Positions 42,993-50,749 of a stretch of DNA of 64,000 nucleotides are shown here, in pieces. The notes beneath the pieces were generated by a model. The model was not told the DNA's origin, searched no databases, and saw only the letters and a program-made list of their open reading frames with translations. The position numbers and the translations under genes were made by a program. How positions within the stretch are numbered: the stretch's first letter is position 1; every line of letters starts with the position of its first letter. The stretch spans positions 930,001-994,000 of the forward strand of contig NZ_CP043474.1 of the NCBI RefSeq assembly GCF_008329645.1, given 5' to 3'. The stretch comes from Mycolicibacterium grossiae (GTDB taxonomy: Bacteria > Actinomycetota > Actinomycetes > Mycobacteriales > Mycobacteriaceae).

Positions 42993-44123
42993 TTACCGCT
43001 GCGTCGTTTGACGTGCGGCAACGCCGGCGTCGCGGTCGGTCTTTCGATACTGGTCGGCGATGGCCAGGATCCACTCCCGGTCGGAGTACGTGCTCGGTTG
43101 TCGTAGCCAAGTAGGTCCGGGAAACGCCCGGTTTGCCGCCTCGTTCGGCCCGTCATCGCCGGCATGCACCCACTCGGCGATGCGCCGGGCCTGCGCCACC
43201 GGCGTGACGGTGTCGGGGTCCGGATCGTCGAAGGAGTGCGGGCCGGCGTCGTCCACCGCGCGGGTGGCCTCCAGGTACAGCGCATCGGAGATCAGCGACA
43301 TCTGCTCGGCGACGCGGAACAGCAGCGGGCCCCGCGGGCGGACGCCGATGCCGATGTTCGGCTGCCGGCGACTGAGTTCGACGAGCAGCGGCTGGATCAC
43401 CCGCAGTTCACGTCGCGCGCCGAACCAGTCCTCGATGCTGGGCAGCAGCGATCCGCTGGCGACCACCAGCATCGCGCAGCCGAGCAGGGTGGCCGCCGTC
43501 CCGACGCCCACCAGGCGGGTGGTGCCGACGGCGCGCAACAGGAAGAACGCGCTCGCCAGCACGATGAGCGCGATGCCGATGGTGAACACCAGCAGCGCAC
43601 GGCCCCGACGAGTGCGATTGGAGTGCCGGGCGCCGGCCCACGCGACCAGCGTCAGCGCCAGCAGCACGTAGAGCAGCGGCAGCAGCCACGTCAGTGCCGT
43701 GCCTCCCGAGCCGAGGTTGCGCCGCAGGTATTCCTCCGGGGACATCTCGGGCTGCTGCGGCGAGGTGAAGAACGTGACGAGCGTGAAGAGCGCGATGACG
43801 CCGGCCACCGCGTACTGCACCATCGCGATCCGCCGCACCGTCGACGGCGCACGGACCGAGGACGCCGACGTGATCATGACGCAGCTGCCCGCGGCGCAGG
43901 TCACCAGCGCCACCTGACTCAACACCGTCGAGACGTTGGGCCAGCGCAGCAGCGTGTCGATGAGCAGGGTCAACGGCTGCCAGTTGAGCGCGGCCACCAG
44001 ACCGAGGCTGCCGAGCGCGAGGATCATCGCCGCACTGACGAGTGACTGCTTGTTGACGAGTGCCCAGCCGATCCGCAGACCGGTCGCGAGGCCGAGCAGG
44101 CCGGCGATCACCCAGACGATCAA
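42993..44123 (-). CDS. DUF6545 (MAB_1171c-type) membrane protein
   Basis: About 376 residues. Seven hydrophobic segments (1-235) are followed by a cytoplasmic C-terminal domain (about 250-376) that carries WFGARRELRVIQPLLVEL and AEQMSLISDALYLEA, as in the DUF6545 group often named 'MAB_1171c family putative transporter'. It probably starts at a TTG overlapping the ImmA stop (TTGA), since GGAGAGG lies seven bases ahead; a GTG four codons in is an alternative. In actinobacteria this type neighbours XRE regulators and ImmA-like peptidases, as here. Transport is not shown; a sensor role is equally possible. Confidence 0.78.
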   Translation of the reverse strand: MIVWVIAGLLGLATGLRIGWALVNKQSLVSAAMILALGSLGLVAALNWQPLTLLIDTLLRWPNVSTVLSQVALVTCAAGSCVMITSASSVRAPSTVRRIAMVQYAVAGVIALFTLVTFFTSPQQPEMSPEEYLRRNLGSGGTALTWLLPLLYVLLALTLVAWAGARHSNRTRRGRALLVFTIGIALIVLASAFFLLRAVGTTRLVGVGTAATLLGCAMLVVASGSLLPSIEDWFGARRELRVIQPLLVELSRRQPNIGIGVRPRGPLLFRVAEQMSLISDALYLEATRAVDDAGPHSFDDPDPDTVTPVAQARRIAEWVHAGDDGPNEAANRAFPGPTWLRQPSTYSDREWILAIADQYRKTDRDAGVAARQTTQR

Positions 44124-44611
44124 CCAAACGCCTCTCCGAGCCGCACCTGCACGATCGACGAGCGGTCCGACGGGAGGCGGCCGAGACGGTAGATCAGCAG
44201 CGCGGCGAAGTCCTCGGCCTCCTGCTCGGCACGCTCGCCGCTGGGACCCATGCAGCCCGTACGCTGGTTGAGCATGTAGCCGATGAGGTCGGTGCTCGCG
44301 AGTTCGACGCTGTCCCGCGCCGCCTCGACCACCGAGATGCCCTCGTGCCCGAGCACCAGGTGCCCCAGCTCGTGGGCGAGCGTGCGGTCCCCGGCGGGCA
44401 GTCCGCGCTGCAGGAGGAACACGTCGTGGTCGGCGTACTGCCGCCACTGGCCGCAGACCCCGGACGGCAAGTCGGCCATCGTCAGTTCGATCGGGCGGCC
44501 GCGGCTGGCGGCGACGGCGTCGACGAGACGCGTCAGTGAGACCTCACCGCGACGCGGCGCGAGATCGAGCACCTGATTCACGGCACGCGTCACGCGACGG
44601 CTGGCCGGCAT
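44120..44611 (-). CDS. ImmA/IrrE-type metallopeptidase
   Basis: A 163-residue protein with a single zinc-peptidase motif, HELGHLVLGHE, at 80-90 and a distal Glu region (AEQEAEDFAALLIYRL) that supplies the third ligand. This is the COG2856 ImmA/IrrE class, which typically cleaves or displaces an XRE-type repressor. The ATG start follows a strong GAGAGGGGG site. The gene overlaps the DUF6545 gene by four bases. The nearest XRE-type protein is EspR, encoded convergently beyond DUF6545; whether it is a substrate is unknown. Confidence 0.85.
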   Translation of the reverse strand: MPASRRVTRAVNQVLDLAPRRGEVSLTRLVDAVAASRGRPIELTMADLPSGVCGQWRQYADHDVFLLQRGLPAGDRTLAHELGHLVLGHEGISVVEAARDSVELASTDLIGYMLNQRTGCMGPSGERAEQEAEDFAALLIYRLGRLPSDRSSIVQVRLGEAFG

Positions 44612-44672
44612 CTCGACCCCCTCTCCACGACCTCACTATGACGCGTCTACCAACGCTTCCGCGGTTGATCCC

Positions 44673-46064
44673 TCAACTCATGAAGCGTGCCGTGCCGCCG
44701 GCGTGGACGGCACGCCCGGCTCTGGCCTGGCGGTATCCGATCAGACCGCCGGCCCCGGTGAGCACCAGGATGCCCGTCACGCCCGGCACCGCCACCGCGG
44801 CGACCTGACCGAGACCGGCTGCGCGCAAATACTCGACGTAGCCCATCCGGTAGGTCGGCGCCGGAAGGAGTTCGTTGCCGGTGGCCGTCGCGGATGGGGC
44901 CGTCGGCGAATTCTCCGCAGGCGGCGCAGCCGGGGTCGGCTCGGCGCTGCGCGGTGCCGGCTCCAGACTCGGTGCGGCGGGCGCCGTGAGGCGCGGCAGA
45001 CCCGGCGTCGTCGTGGCACCGGCGCCGCCGCCGTTGCCCCCGGGCGTGCCGACACCGGCGCCCGCGCCTTCCGGCATGACGATGACGGGCAGACTGATCT
45101 GCTGGAACGGCAGTTGCGACGCGGCGGTGGCCAGCCCCGTGACGGCGTCGTAGAACGGGTCGATCAGCGTCTGCTGCAGCGTGGTGAGCACCTGGTTGGC
45201 GAGCGGGAACTGCGGCAGCGACGGCAGCTGCATCTGGGGCAGCTGCGGCGGCGTGAAGACCGGCGGCTGCCAGGTGGTTCCGCTGCCGTCGTTGTTCGTG
45301 TTCGTCGCCGGGGCGGTGAACCACCAGGACCAGGGCCACGCGAGCGGCAGTTGCTCCTCCGTGTGCGCCGCAGCCGCCAGCGCCGCGACGCCGTCCGTCG
45401 GCAGGGAGCCGGTCCCACCGTCGGGCACGACGACACCGGGCAGCGTGGTCGGATCGGTGCCGGGCGTCGCGGGGGTGGACGGTGCGCTCGTCGGGCCGCC
45501 GGACCCGGACGGGACGGGGGCTGCGCTGGTGGGCGTCTCGGTGACCGGTGCGGTCACCGCGGTGGTCGGCGCGGCCGTCGTGGTGGGCACAACAGTGGTG
45601 GGCACGGCCGTGGTCGGCGCGGCCGAGGTGGGCGCCACCACCGACGGCACGGTGACCGACGGTGCCGTGGCGCCGGGGGCCAGGTTGTTGAGGATGCCGG
45701 TGATCGTCTCGCCGATCGACGTCCGCGTGGTGGGGGCGCCTCCGGCCGTCGCGCCGGTGCCCGTCGTGCCGGTGGTGGTGCCGGTGGTCGTTCCGGAACC
45801 GGAGGTGCCGGTGCGGCCGTTGCCGACGGTGGACGACGGCTTGGTCTGCCCGGAACCGGACGTCGCGGAGTCCGTGCCGGAGGATCCGCTGCCACCGGCG
45901 GTGCCGGTGTTCGCCGTCCCGGTGCCGCCCGTCGTGCTGCCGCCCGTCGCGCCGGTACCGCCATCGTCCGGCGCGGCAAACGCCAGCGATGCACTGCTAC
46001 CGGCCACGAGCAGGCCGGATGCCACCACACACGCGGCGGCGGCGATGCGCGCTCGGAAAGCCAC
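44673..46064 (-). CDS. Thr/Gly/Pro-rich exported protein with C-terminal membrane anchor
   Basis: About 463 residues from a GTG behind GAGAGG. A Sec signal (about 1-30, ending AFAA) precedes a very Gly/Thr/Ser-rich part with degenerate Thr-Thr-Ala-Pro-type repeats (about 35-215). A Trp/Gln/Pro-rich middle (WPWSWWF, then QLPQMQLPSLPQFPLANQ) contains an amphipathic helix region. Another Ala/Pro-rich linker leads to a hydrophobic segment near 430-450 followed by an Arg tail, as in a C-terminal anchor. It looks like a wall-spanning surface protein or adhesin. No counterpart lies here in H37Rv. Confidence 0.78.
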   Translation of the reverse strand: MAFRARIAAAACVVASGLLVAGSSASLAFAAPDDGGTGATGGSTTGGTGTANTGTAGGSGSSGTDSATSGSGQTKPSSTVGNGRTGTSGSGTTTGTTTGTTGTGATAGGAPTTRTSIGETITGILNNLAPGATAPSVTVPSVVAPTSAAPTTAVPTTVVPTTTAAPTTAVTAPVTETPTSAAPVPSGSGGPTSAPSTPATPGTDPTTLPGVVVPDGGTGSLPTDGVAALAAAAHTEEQLPLAWPWSWWFTAPATNTNNDGSGTTWQPPVFTPPQLPQMQLPSLPQFPLANQVLTTLQQTLIDPFYDAVTGLATAASQLPFQQISLPVIVMPEGAGAGVGTPGGNGGGAGATTTPGLPRLTAPAAPSLEPAPRSAEPTPAAPPAENSPTAPSATATGNELLPAPTYRMGYVEYLRAAGLGQVAAVAVPGVTGILVLTGAGGLIGYRQARAGRAVHAGGTARFMS

Positions 46065-46270
46065 GTCGTCACCACCTCTCAGTACTGCGCCCACCGGCGA
46101 AACGTCTCCCGTCGATTGTTGCACAAACGGGTCGGCCTGTTTGCTGGTGCGGCGAACCTCGCGGCGAGGTCAGGGGCGGGACGACGCCTCGTCGGCAGCG
46201 GCGATAGTGTGACGGTCGAAGCGCTGCGTACGGCGCCGAATCTCCAGCACACGACCGGGAGGCAGCCGGA

Positions 46271-46927
46271 ATGGGCCTGTTCAGGCGTCGGAAGAGTCGC
46301 GCCACCCGCCGGGCCGAGGCCAAGGCCATCAAGGCCAAGGCCAAGTTGGAGGCCCGGCTCTCGGCGAAGAACGAAGTGCGCCGCATCAAGGCCCAGGACA
46401 AGCGGCAGATGGCGGCCATCAAGGCGCAGCTCAAGGCACAACGCGAGGGCGACCGCGCCGCGCTGAAGATCGCCGAGGCGCAGCTACGGGCAGCCCGCGA
46501 GGGAAAGCTGTTGTCTACGGCGAAGATTCGACGTGTGCTGGCGATCTCCCGCCTGCTGGCCCCGATCGTGGTGCCGGTGGCCTACCGCGCCGCGGTCTCC
46601 GCGCGCGGCGTGCTGGACCAGCGCCGCGCCGAGCGCCTGGGCGTCCCGCTCAGCCAGATCGGTCAGTTCTCCGGGGTGGGTGGCGCCCTGTCGGCGCGCA
46701 TCGCCGGCGCCGAGCAGTCGCTGCGCGAGGTCGCCGAGAAGAAGCCGAAGGACGCCGAGACCAAGCAGTTCGTCTCGGCCATGACCGACCGGCTCAAGGA
46801 CCTAGCCGCCGCCGTGGCCGCCGCCGAGAACATGCCGGCCAGCCGCCGCCGCGCCGCGCACGCCGCGATCTCCGACCAGCTCGACGGGATCGACGCCGAC
46901 CTGCTGGCCCGCCTCGGTCTCGTCTGA
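46271..46927 (+). CDS. Coiled-coil protein (Rv3850-type, DUF6474)
   Basis: A 218-residue protein. The N-terminal 75 residues form a highly basic helix rich in Lys, Arg and Ala (MGLFRRRKSRATRRAEAKAIK), likely binding membrane surface or nucleic acid. A short hydrophobic part (about 90-110) and a C-terminal Ala-rich helix follow. It belongs to the conserved mycobacterial family of Rv3850, of unknown function. The stop is seven bases ahead of the next gene, so it leads the run through YcnI, CopC and CopD. Confidence 0.87.
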   Translation: MGLFRRRKSRATRRAEAKAIKAKAKLEARLSAKNEVRRIKAQDKRQMAAIKAQLKAQREGDRAALKIAEAQLRAAREGKLLSTAKIRRVLAISRLLAPIVVPVAYRAAVSARGVLDQRRAERLGVPLSQIGQFSGVGGALSARIAGAEQSLREVAEKKPKDAETKQFVSAMTDRLKDLAAAVAAAENMPASRRRAAHAAISDQLDGIDADLLARLGLV

Positions 46928-46934
46928 CCCGGCC

Positions 46935-47462
46935 GTGAGCGCCGGCCGACCGTCTGCTCCCGCGCTGCTGCGCGGGATGGCGGTCGCGGCGTCGACGGCG
47001 ACCCTGGCCGCCACCGCCCATGCCGCCGCCGGCGGCGGGGTGCCCTCCGGCGCCGCAGCCGTGCAACTGAGTCTCCTGGGCGGTGCACTCGGCGCCGTGG
47101 TCGCGGTGCTGCGCGGCGGTCACCGCTTCCCCACGCTGGTCGCCGTCCTCGCCGCCGGTCAGGGGCTGGGCCACCTGCTGCTGTCGGCAGCCGGGCATCA
47201 TCACGGCGCGGCGGCCACCGCACTGCCGATGCTCGCCGGCCACGCCGCCGCCGTCGTGGCGACGGCGGCGCTCGTCGTCGTCGGCGAAGCGCTCTGCCGC
47301 GCCGTCACGGGGGCGGCCCGCGCCGTCGTGCGGCGCCCGGCGCCACCCGAACACCGTGTTCCCGATCCGGTGGTGCGCCGGTGCGACCATCCCCTGCTGG
47401 CCACCCGTCTGCTCGTCAAGTCCTGGTCGTATCGAGGGCCCCCGGTCGCTCCCGCGCGCTGA
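46935..47462 (+). CDS. Four-helix membrane protein ahead of the copper cluster
   Basis: About 175 residues from a GTG start seven bases after the Rv3850-type gene. Four hydrophobic segments (about 10-30, 40-60, 68-85 and 100-120) are separated by short loops that include a His run (SAAGHHHGAAATALP). The His-rich loop and the position before YcnI-CopC-CopD suggest metal handling. No known family is recognised. H37Rv has a short membrane protein (Rv3851) at the same point. Confidence 0.7.
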   Translation: MSAGRPSAPALLRGMAVAASTATLAATAHAAAGGGVPSGAAAVQLSLLGGALGAVVAVLRGGHRFPTLVAVLAAGQGLGHLLLSAAGHHHGAAATALPMLAGHAAAVVATAALVVVGEALCRAVTGAARAVVRRPAPPEHRVPDPVVRRCDHPLLATRLLVKSWSYRGPPVAPAR

Positions 47463-47492
47463 CCACTCGACCCCCGAACCCGAAGGCATGAC

Positions 47493-48161
47493 ATGTTCCC
47501 TCCCCCGGCGTCCTCGCGCGCCCTCATCACGGCCGCCGCGCTCGGCGCGGCCGCCCTCGTCGGCGCCGCCCCGGCGTCGGCGCACGTCCACGTCGACGCG
47601 GCCGGTGCCGCCCCGGGCAGCACCTCGGTGCTCGAGTTCCGGGTGCCCGGTGAATCCGAGAACGGCAGTCTGACAACGCAGTTCAGCGTCGCGCTGCCCA
47701 ACGTCGCATCCGCACGCACCGAGGTGATGCCCGGGTGGACGGCCCGCCTCGACCGCGATGCCGCCGCCGGTACCGTGCGGTCGGTCACCTGGACCGCCGC
47801 GCCGAACACCGGCATCTCGGCCGACCAGTTCGCGCTGTTCCGCCTCTCGGTGACGTTGCCGGACACCGAGTCGGTCAGCCTGCCCGCCACGCAGACGTAC
47901 TCCGACGGCCAGGTGGTGCGGTGGGATCAGCCGCCGCTGCCCGACGGCGGCGAACCCGAGCACCCCGCGCCGGTGCTCACGCTGAGCGGTGAGCCCGCCG
48001 GCGGCCACGAGCACGGCGCGTCCGCCGCGACGTCGACGGCCGGACCGGCGCCGGCTGCGACGACCGGCTCCGATGACACCGCCCGCTGGCTGTCCGGAGG
48101 TGCGCTGGTCCTCGCGGCGGCCGCCCTCGTGGTGGCGATGCTGCGACGGCGGTCCTCGTGA
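47493..48161 (+). CDS. YcnI-type copper-binding protein (DUF1775)
   Basis: A 222-residue secreted protein. The Sec signal ends APASA, so the mature protein begins with His (HVHVDAAG). YcnI-type proteins bind copper through this N-terminal His with a Glu and Trp. The beta-sandwich follows (PGSTSVLEFRVPGES, then WTAAPNTGISADQFALF), with a His/Pro/Ala-rich linker (GGHEHG) and a C-terminal membrane segment (about 195-215). It is followed with a four-base overlap by copC. Confidence 0.9.
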   Translation: MFPPPASSRALITAAALGAAALVGAAPASAHVHVDAAGAAPGSTSVLEFRVPGESENGSLTTQFSVALPNVASARTEVMPGWTARLDRDAAAGTVRSVTWTAAPNTGISADQFALFRLSVTLPDTESVSLPATQTYSDGQVVRWDQPPLPDGGEPEHPAPVLTLSGEPAGGHEHGASAATSTAGPAPAATTGSDDTARWLSGGALVLAAAALVVAMLRRRSS

Positions 48162-48679
48162 CCGCCCGACTGGCCGGGCTCGCGGCCACGGTGATCCTGG
48201 TACTGCTCGCGGGGCTGGCCGGCGCCGGCCCCGCGGCGGCGCACGCCACGCGCACCGGCGCCGATCCCGGTCCCGAGGCGGTGCTCGACCGCGGGCCGGA
48301 CCGCGTCAGCGCCACGTTCAACGAGGCGCTGCAGGCCAACTTCGCCGCGATGACGGTCGTCGGGCCCGACGGCAACCTCTGGTCCGACGGCGAGCCCACG
48401 GTGTCCGGGGCGGTGGTCAGCGTGCCGGTACGGCCGCTGGGCCCGGCCGGGACCTACACCGTCAACTACCGCGTGACGTCGGCCGACGGTCATCCCGTGT
48501 CCGGCAGCTGGACGTTCCGGCTCAGCGTCGCGAGCACCGGGACACCCGGCCCACCCGTCGGCGCCCGGGCCGACGGACCCGCCGCCGCGGAGTCCGGTCT
48601 CGCGGTGTGGCCGTTCGTGGTCGCGGCGGCCGCGGTGGTGGCGGGTGGTGCGTGGTGGGCGGTCCGGCGCCGGTCGTGA
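48158..48679 (+). CDS. copC: Copper-resistance protein CopC
   Basis: A 173-residue CopC domain with C-terminal membrane anchor. The signal ends AAA and the mature protein begins with His (HATRTGADP), a known Cu(II) ligand. The distal Asp-Gly-His of the Cu(II) site (SADGHPVSGSW) is intact. The C-terminal helix (about 145-165) ends in RRRS. The GTG start overlaps the YcnI stop by four bases, and its own stop overlaps copD (GTGA). CopC passes copper to CopD. Confidence 0.92.
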   Translation: MTARLAGLAATVILVLLAGLAGAGPAAAHATRTGADPGPEAVLDRGPDRVSATFNEALQANFAAMTVVGPDGNLWSDGEPTVSGAVVSVPVRPLGPAGTYTVNYRVTSADGHPVSGSWTFRLSVASTGTPGPPVGARADGPAAAESGLAVWPFVVAAAAVVAGGAWWAVRRRS

Positions 48680-49611
48680 CGCGGGCGCGCACGGTCGCGG
48701 GCGGGCTCGCCGTCCTGTCCGTCGCCGTCGCGCTCGCGTGGCTGCTGGCCCGTCCGTCGCTGCCGGTCGCCGAGGGCATGCTGCGGGCCGTGGCGGACTG
48801 CGCCGCGGTGGTGACACTGGGCCTGGCCGTCGTCGGGTGGCTCGACGTCGACCGGCACCGGCAGGAGCTGACGGTGACCGCCGCCCGCCCGCTGATCGTG
48901 GCGGCCGCCGCGTGGGCGGTTGCCGAACTGGCCCGGCTGCCCGTGTCGGCGGCGGATGCGGCGGGAGTGCCGGTGCTGCGGGTCGGCGTCGGCACCACCG
49001 TCGAGTTCGCCGCGCACACCGCGCCGGGGCGGGCGGGGTTGGTGTGCGTCGCGGCGGCCGCGGTGGTGTGCGCGGCGTCGTGGTCGACGGTGACCGTGGC
49101 ACGGCCCGGTCCGGCCGCCACGGTCGTCGTCGCAGGCGCCGCCGCCGTGGGTTTCACCGGCCGGTCCCTGGTCGGCCACCTGTCGGGCGACCCGTGGGGC
49201 GGACTGGCCGTCGCGGTGCACGCCCTGGCCGCCGCGCTGTGGTGCGGCACGCTGGCGGCGCTGGTCTTGACGGTGGGGCACCGCGGCCGCTGGTCGCGGG
49301 TGCTGCCGCGGTTCTCGCAGCTGTCGCTGGCGTGCGTCGTCGTCCTGGTCGTCGGCGGCGCCGTGGGCGGCGCGGTCGCGCTGACGTCGCCGACGCAGCT
49401 GTGGAGCACCGGCTACGGCCGCCTGCTGGCGGCGAAGGTGGTGCTGACGGTGGTGCTGGTGGCGCTGGGCTGGCGCAACCGCACGGTGTGGCTCCCGGCG
49501 GCGCGCACGCACCGCGCGACGGCCCGGGTGTCTCGGACCCGGTCGCGCGTCGAGTTGGCGGGGATGGGCGTCGCGCTCGCGCTCGCGGCGGCGCTGGCGG
49601 TCACGGGGTAG
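48676..49611 (+). CDS. copD: Copper-resistance membrane protein CopD
   Basis: A 311-residue multi-pass membrane protein with eight hydrophobic segments. CopD-family features include a His-containing loop (GRSLVGHLSGDPWGGLAVAVHALAAALWCG), a SPTQLWSTGYGRLLAAKVVL segment and the Trp/Arg end (GWRNRTVWLPAARTHR). The GTG start is fixed by overlap with copC. CopD acts in copper uptake into the cytoplasm or copper delivery. The YcnI-CopC-CopD set is embedded between Rv3850 and hns homologues and is not present there in H37Rv. Confidence 0.9.
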   Translation: MTRARTVAGGLAVLSVAVALAWLLARPSLPVAEGMLRAVADCAAVVTLGLAVVGWLDVDRHRQELTVTAARPLIVAAAAWAVAELARLPVSAADAAGVPVLRVGVGTTVEFAAHTAPGRAGLVCVAAAAVVCAASWSTVTVARPGPAATVVVAGAAAVGFTGRSLVGHLSGDPWGGLAVAVHALAAALWCGTLAALVLTVGHRGRWSRVLPRFSQLSLACVVVLVVGGAVGGAVALTSPTQLWSTGYGRLLAAKVVLTVVLVALGWRNRTVWLPAARTHRATARVSRTRSRVELAGMGVALALAAALAVTG

Positions 49612-49696
49612 GCCGTCACGCCCGGACTGGCATGATGGGCTGACCAGCCGCAGGCGGTGACCGTCACCAGGATCGTCGAAGAGGAGCAGCGACACC

Positions 49697-50194
49697 ATGG
49701 CAGACCCCCGGGATCTTCCTGGCGAGCAGCCGACCGACCCGCCGCCACCGGCCAAGAAGGCTCCGGCGAAGAAGGCCGTCAAGAAGGCGCCCGCCACACA
49801 GCCGGGTACTGGGGCGCCGGCAGCCAAGAAGGCCCCCGCCAAGAAGGCTCCGGCGAAGAAGGCCGCACCGGCCAAGAAGGCGGCGACTGCGAAGAAGGCT
49901 GCGTCGCCGTCCCCGGCGAAGAAGGCTGCGCCAGCGGCCCCCGCGAAGAAGGCGGCCCCTGCCGAGGAGCCGACCTCGCAGCCGCCCGCCGTCACGCCGC
50001 CTCCCCCGGCGGTCACCGAGGGCGCGAAGGAGACTGCGGCACAGGCGAAGTCGACCGTGGCGAGCGCACCACCGATCCCCCCGCCCGCCATCGTCGAGCC
50101 CGAAGCGTCGCGCGTGCCGGTGTTGGCCGCGGTCGCGGCCGGCATCCTGGCGATCGTGGTGGTGCTGCTGGTGCGGCGCAACGCCGAGGACTGA
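49697..50194 (+). CDS. hns: H-NS-like nucleoid protein with PAKKA repeats (Rv3852-type)
   Basis: A 165-residue protein. Residues 18-92 consist of irregular PAKKA/AAKKA repeats, giving a strongly basic unfolded region that binds DNA. A Pro/Thr-rich part follows, and a membrane segment (about 140-160, VPVLAAVAAGILAIVVVLLV) ends in RRNAED. The same layout makes H37Rv Rv3852 a membrane-tethered DNA binder. The ATG follows GAAGAGGAGC. The number of repeats is greater than in the 134-residue H37Rv form. Confidence 0.93.
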   Translation: MADPRDLPGEQPTDPPPPAKKAPAKKAVKKAPATQPGTGAPAAKKAPAKKAPAKKAAPAKKAATAKKAASPSPAKKAAPAAPAKKAAPAEEPTSQPPAVTPPPPAVTEGAKETAAQAKSTVASAPPIPPPAIVEPEASRVPVLAAVAAGILAIVVVLLVRRNAED

Positions 50195-50247
50195 CCACGG
50201 CGGCGACGGGCGGCGATGAACGCCGTGATCGTCGCTAGCATCGACGG

Positions 50248-50730
50248 GTGAGCATCGAACCCCGCGCCACGGCCGACCTCGTCGACGACATCTTCCCCGA
50301 CGTCCGCAGCTGCGATCTGCAGTTGCGCAGCTTCGGCGGCGTCACCACGTTCGCCGGCCCCATCACCACCGTGAAGTGCTTCCAGGACAACGCCCTGCTG
50401 AAGTCGATCCTCTCCGAACCGGGTGACGGCGGCGTGCTGGTGATCGACGGCGACGGGTCGTTGCACACCGCCCTGGTCGGCGATCTGATCGCCGGGCTGG
50501 GCCGCGACAACGGGTGGGCGGGAATCGTGGTGCACGGCGCGGTGCGCGATGCGGCCGCGTTGCGCACCCTCGACATCGGCATCAAGGCGCTGGGCACCAA
50601 CCCGAACAAGAGCACGAAGACCGGCGAAGGTGACCGCGATGTCGCGGTCACCTTCGGCGGTGTGACGTTCCGTCCCGGTGAGGTCCTCTACGCCGACGAG
50701 GACGGGATCGTCGTCGTCGAACGCCCCTGA
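50248..50730 (+). CDS. rraA: RraA-family protein (regulator of RNase E / HMG aldolase)
   Basis: A 160-residue RraA-type protein, formerly annotated MenG. The ring-forming fold shows [25 protein letters not shown] (the conserved G-D-x-x-A-x-x-G motif) and [22 protein letters not shown]. These residues also form the divalent-metal aldolase site (Arg-Asp pair) in some members, so either an RNase E inhibitor or a 4-hydroxy-4-methyl-2-oxoglutarate aldolase is possible. GTG start. It is convergent with ethA. Confidence 0.92.
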   Translation: MSIEPRATADLVDDIFPDVRSCDLQLRSFGGVTTFAGPITTVKCFQDNALLKSILSEPGDGGVLVIDGDGSLHTALVGDLIAGLGRDNGWAGIVVHGAVRDAAALRTLDIGIKALGTNPNKSTKTGEGDRDVAVTFGGVTFRPGEVLYADEDGIVVVERP

Positions 50731-50749
50731 CGTCGAGGCCTGGGGAGGG

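Noticed and set aside
49748..49980. Lys/Ala-codon repeats in hns as a possible mobile or satellite element
   Set aside because: They encode the PAKKA repeats known in Rv3852-type proteins.
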